From NCBI RefSeq assembly GCF_017876755.1, contig NZ_JAGIOO010000001.1:2790001-2854000 (forward strand): a stretch of DNA of 64,000 nt. Direction: 5' to 3'. The DNA is from Crossiella equi. GTDB taxonomy: Bacteria; Actinomycetota; Actinomycetes; Mycobacteriales; Pseudonocardiaceae. Shown here one piece after another: positions 61,348 to 64,000 of this stretch. A model generated the notes under the pieces. That model did not search any database, was not told the DNA's origin, and was given only the letters and a program-made list of their open reading frames with translations. The first letter of the stretch is position 1; every line of letters begins with the position of its first letter. The position numbers and the translations under genes were made by a program.

Positions 61348-62429
61348 GCGGGCACCGCCGCCGGGGGGAGGAGCACACCCTCGGCGTCGAAGAGCAGCAA
61401 CCGGCCGGGCTGCGGGACCACGACGGCCTCGGTGCCCGGGGCCGGTTCGTCCTCCTCCGGCACGGTGACGCCCAGCAGCACGCCGTCCGCGCACTCCAGC
61501 GTCACCAGCGAGCTCACCCCGAGGTTCTCCACCGTCGACACAGTGCCCGGGACGCCACCGGCAGTGCCCGCCGGGGCCAGGGACAGGTACTCGGGTCGGA
61601 TGCCCGCCGTGACCTCGTCACCGTCGGACACGGCCAGACCCACGGGCCGCTCCAGCCTCGCACCCGCCACCTCCACATCGTCACCGGTGATCCTCGCGCT
61701 GACCAGGTTCATCGGGGTCGAGCCGATGAAGTTGGCCACGAACACGGTCGCCGGGCGCTGGAAGACCTCCCGGGGACTGCCGAGCTGGCGGATGCGGCCG
61801 GACTCCATCACCGCGATGCGGTCGGCCAGCGCCAGCGCCTCCGCCTGGTCGTGCGTGACGAACACCGTGGTCAGGCCCAGCTCCCGCTGCAACCGCTTGA
61901 GGAACGTGCGCGCCTCCAGCCGCAGCCGGGCGTCCAGGTTGGACAGCGGCTCGTCCAGGAGCAGCACCCGGGCGCCCATCGCGATCGCGCGCGCCAGCGC
62001 CACCCGCTGCTGCTGCCCGCCGGAGAGCTGCCCCGGGCGGCGTTCCAGCAGCGCGGACAGGCTCAGCCCGCCCGCGGTCTCCTCGGCCACCGCCCGCTGC
62101 TCGGCCTTGCCCGCACCGCGCACGCGCAGCGGGTAGCCGATGTTCTCCGCGACGCTCATGTGCGGGAACAGCGCGTAGTCCTGGAACACCATGGCCACGC
62201 CGCGCTTGCCGGGCTCGGTGGCGCCCACCTCGGTCCCGCCGATCGCCAGCGAGCCCTCGGACGCCTGCTCCAGGCCCGCGATCGTGCGCAGCAGCGTGGT
62301 CTTGCCGCAGCCGGACGGTCCGAGCAGTGCGAAGAACTCACCGTCGTTGACGGTCAGGTCCAGGCCGTCCACCGCGCGCACCCCGTTTGGGTACACAGTG
62401 GACAGTCCGGACACGGTGATGCCCGCCAT
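61344..62429 (-). CDS. ABC importer ATPase with TOBE domain
   Basis: 361 residues. Walker A GPSGCGKTT near 37-45, Q-loop VFQDYALF, ABC signature LSGGQQQRVALARA, Walker B VLLLDEPLSNLD and H-loop VFVTHDQAEAL are present; the C-terminal 110 residues form an OB-fold TOBE regulatory domain. It fits the CUT1/MalK-UgpC or Fbp type of importer ATPase. It is the third gene of the operon, overlapping both the permease upstream (TGATG) and the PHP gene downstream (ATGA). Confidence 0.9.
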   Translation of the reverse strand: MAGITVSGLSTVYPNGVRAVDGLDLTVNDGEFFALLGPSGCGKTTLLRTIAGLEQASEGSLAIGGTEVGATEPGKRGVAMVFQDYALFPHMSVAENIGYPLRVRGAGKAEQRAVAEETAGGLSLSALLERRPGQLSGGQQQRVALARAIAMGARVLLLDEPLSNLDARLRLEARTFLKRLQRELGLTTVFVTHDQAEALALADRIAVMESGRIRQLGSPREVFQRPATVFVANFIGSTPMNLVSARITGDDVEVAGARLERPVGLAVSDGDEVTAGIRPEYLSLAPAGTAGGVPGTVSTVENLGVSSLVTLECADGVLLGVTVPEEDEPAPGTEAVVVPQPGRLLLFDAEGVLLPPAAVPA

Positions 62430-63250
62430 CAGCTCTTGATCCCTCCGTGGAAGCGGAACCCGTAGCGCTTGCTGACGACGAGGTACAGCACCACCACCGG
62501 TATCGAGTACAGCAGTGAGAACACCGGGATCACGGTGAGGTTGGCGCTGCCGCCCTCGTCCTGCAGCGTGCGCAGCAGCACCGCGGCGGGCTGCGCGTCG
62601 ACGTCGCGCAGCACCAGGAACGGCAGCAGGAAGTTGCCCCAGGCGTTGACGAAGGCCCACACCAGGATCGTGGCGATCCCGGGCCGCGCCACCGGCAGCA
62701 CCACGTGCCGCAGCACCTGGCCCGGCGAGGCCCCGAACACCCGCGCCGACTCCTCGTAGGAGCGCGGCACCGAGTCCATGAAGTCCTTGAGGATGAAGAT
62801 GGCCGCGGGCAGCATGCCGCCCGCCAGCACCAGCGCGGTGCCGTACTGGGAGTTGATCAGGCCCAGCTGGAACATCATCACGAAGATCGGCACCATCGCG
62901 GCGGTGCCGGTGACCACGCTGGAGAGCAGGAGCAGGACGTACAGCAGCACGTCCCGGCCCGGAATGCGCACGCGGGAGAGGGCGTAGCTGGCCAGCGCCG
63001 CGCACACCGTGGTCACGACCGTGGCCAGGCCGCACAGCACCAGCGAGTTCAGCAGCGAGGACAGCGCGTACGGGTGGGCCAGGGTGGTGCCGACGTTGTC
63101 CAGGGTCCACTCCGGCCAGCGCAGGCCCAGGCCGGGCTTGGCGTCGAAGGGCGCGCTGGCCAGCCACAGCATCGGCACCGCGAAGAAGGCCAGCACCACC
63201 GCGATGAGCGCGTGGAAACCCAGGCGGCGCACCACGAACCGGACCGTCAT
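62429..63250 (-). CDS. ABC importer permease (MalG-type)
   Basis: 273 residues with six hydrophobic helices. The EAA loop ESARVFGASPGQVLRHVVLPVARPG near 183-207 has the family spacing. It overlaps both neighbours by ATGA or TGATG. It pairs with the other permease to form the membrane channel; CUT1-type sugar importers fit best by the EAA loop. ATG start at 63250. Confidence 0.87.
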   Translation of the reverse strand: MTVRFVVRRLGFHALIAVVLAFFAVPMLWLASAPFDAKPGLGLRWPEWTLDNVGTTLAHPYALSSLLNSLVLCGLATVVTTVCAALASYALSRVRIPGRDVLLYVLLLLSSVVTGTAAMVPIFVMMFQLGLINSQYGTALVLAGGMLPAAIFILKDFMDSVPRSYEESARVFGASPGQVLRHVVLPVARPGIATILVWAFVNAWGNFLLPFLVLRDVDAQPAAVLLRTLQDEGGSANLTVIPVFSLLYSIPVVVLYLVVSKRYGFRFHGGIKS

Positions 63251-64000
63251 GAGCGCCTCCGCAGCAGTCGCAGGTACAGACCGGAGACCAGCAGGTTGGC
63301 CACGAGCAGCAGCAGCGAGATCGCCGAGGCGTAGCCGAGCTGCCCGCCCTCCAGTGCCTGCCGGTAGATGAAGACCGGCAGCGTCTCCGAGGCGTGGTTG
63401 GGCCCGCCCGAGGTGAGCAGGAACGGGGTGAAGTCGTTGGCCGTCCACAGGCTGATCAGCAGCGTGTTGGTCAGCACGTGGCCCCGGATGTGCGGGAACA
63501 CCACGTCCCGCACGGTCTGCCAGCCGCTGGCCCCGACCAGGCGCGCGGTCTCCAGCTGCGAGGGCGGCACGCCGCCCAGCGCCGAGGAGTACAGCAGCAT
63601 GGAGAAGGCGGTGCCGCGCCAGGTGTTGAACACGATGATCGCGACCAGCGGGTACTCCACCAGCCAGGCCGTGCCCGGCGAGCCCAGCAGCAGGTTCAGC
63701 GTGCCGCCGTCGCGGTCCAGCACCGCGAACCACAGGTAGGCCACCACGGTGCTGGGCAGGATCCACGCCAGCAGTACCGTGCCCTCGGTCAGTCGTCGCA
63801 GCCACGGCCGCGCCCCGCGCAGCAGCCAGGCCAGGCCGAAGCCGAGCAGGTTCTGGCCGAGGACCGCCGAGCCGAGCACGAACAGCGCGGTCAGCCACAG
63901 CGAGTTGCGGAACAGGGCGTCCTGGAGCGCGGCCAGGAAGTTGTCCGCGCCGGTGACCCGGGGGCTGGCCGCGGCCGGGCCGGTGAGCTGGTAGTCGGTG
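63247..64000 (-). CDS. ABC importer permease (MalF-type), 5' end beyond the window
   Basis: C-terminal 250 residues of a permease; its 5' end lies past position 64000. The EAA loop ETARLVGASGWQTVRDVVFP is present and six helices can be traced from FRNSLWLTALFVLGS on. It overlaps the second permease by ATGA. A substrate-binding protein gene should lie upstream, outside the window. Together with its partner, the ATPase and the PHP hydrolase it forms an uptake system for a probably sugar- or phosphodiester-like compound (inference). Confidence 0.86.
   Translation of the reverse strand, partial: TDYQLTGPAAASPRVTGADNFLAALQDALFRNSLWLTALFVLGSAVLGQNLLGFGLAWLLRGARPWLRRLTEGTVLLAWILPSTVVAYLWFAVLDRDGGTLNLLLGSPGTAWLVEYPLVAIIVFNTWRGTAFSMLLYSSALGGVPPSQLETARLVGASGWQTVRDVVFPHIRGHVLTNTLLISLWTANDFTPFLLTSGGPNHASETLPVFIYRQALEGGQLGYASAISLLLLVANLLVSGLYLRLLRRRS

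Noticed and set aside
1-64000. CRISPR array, prophage, insertion sequence, tRNA-linked integration site, secondary-metabolite gene cluster
   Set aside because: No regular spacer array, transposase, integrase or phage genes and no polyketide or peptide synthetase were found. A lone P450 and a lone glycosyltransferase do not make a cluster.

Overview
This 64-kb window comes from a very GC-rich (low seventies per cent by eye) actinomycete chromosome. Many genes start with GTG, Shine-Dalgarno sites are GGAGG-like, and ATGA/GTGA gene overlaps are frequent. IdeR, a DUF3558 lipoprotein, DUF4192, DUF2567, a mycothiol-type DinB-fold protein and a BsaP-type biotin protein together suggest a mycelial actinobacterium, probably of the Pseudonocardiaceae; that family assignment is inference. 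I see no rRNA, tRNA, CRISPR array, insertion sequence or prophage.

Layout. 0-9.2 kb: a SnoaL-like gene, the deacetylase AcuC and a GNAT/acyl-CoA synthetase acetyltransferase (cut by the window edge) form a protein acylation/deacylation set. Next comes an amine-type locus: a glutamine-synthetase-like ligase with a PLP decarboxylase, a divergent MarR regulator and an aldehyde dehydrogenase. The ligase and dehydrogenase promoters share one palindromic operator. Then follows a divergent second-type EF-Tu that differs at residues known for elfamycin resistance. 9.5-14.5 kb: sulfurtransferase, IdeR, galK, galE and a flavoprotein. 14.5-15.6 kb has no recognisable gene. 15.6-24.4 kb: DUF4192, three secreted enzymes (a phosphodiester glycosidase-phosphatase fusion, an M23 peptidase, an X-Pro peptidase-like hydrolase) and an adenosine-deaminase-family enzyme.

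24.5-33.3 kb: a large LuxR/LAL regulator, then a tight operon of an alpha/beta hydrolase with a Cys at the nucleophile position, a GMC (cholesterol-oxidase-like) oxidoreductase and a patatin lipase, preceded by a nested dyad. DedA and a methyltransferase converge on it. 33.6-38.9 kb: a frameshifted PucR-type regulator diverges from a translationally coupled transporter, agmatinase-family and aminotransferase operon, probably for guanidino compounds. 39-45.9 kb: PadR, aldo/keto reductase, glycosyltransferase, a short Gfo/Idh/MocA protein, a spermidine-synthase-like protein, a DinB-fold protein and LysR. Two SoxR/MerR-shaped promoters lie here without a MerR gene in view.

46-51 kb: biotin genes bioA-bioD-(membrane protein)-bioB-bsaP-DUF2567, without bioF. 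51-53 kb: a small helical protein with a DUF3558 lipoprotein, and a membrane protein. 53-64 kb: a carbohydrate region with GH97, P450, GH38 alpha-mannosidase, a 278-bp palindromic non-coding element, and an ABC importer with a PHP hydrolase that runs off the right edge.

Most genes fit known families. The less ordinary signals are cis-acting and architectural: the shared operators, the palindromic element, the lipid-type operon with its nested dyad, the EF-Tu substitutions and the frameshifted regulator.
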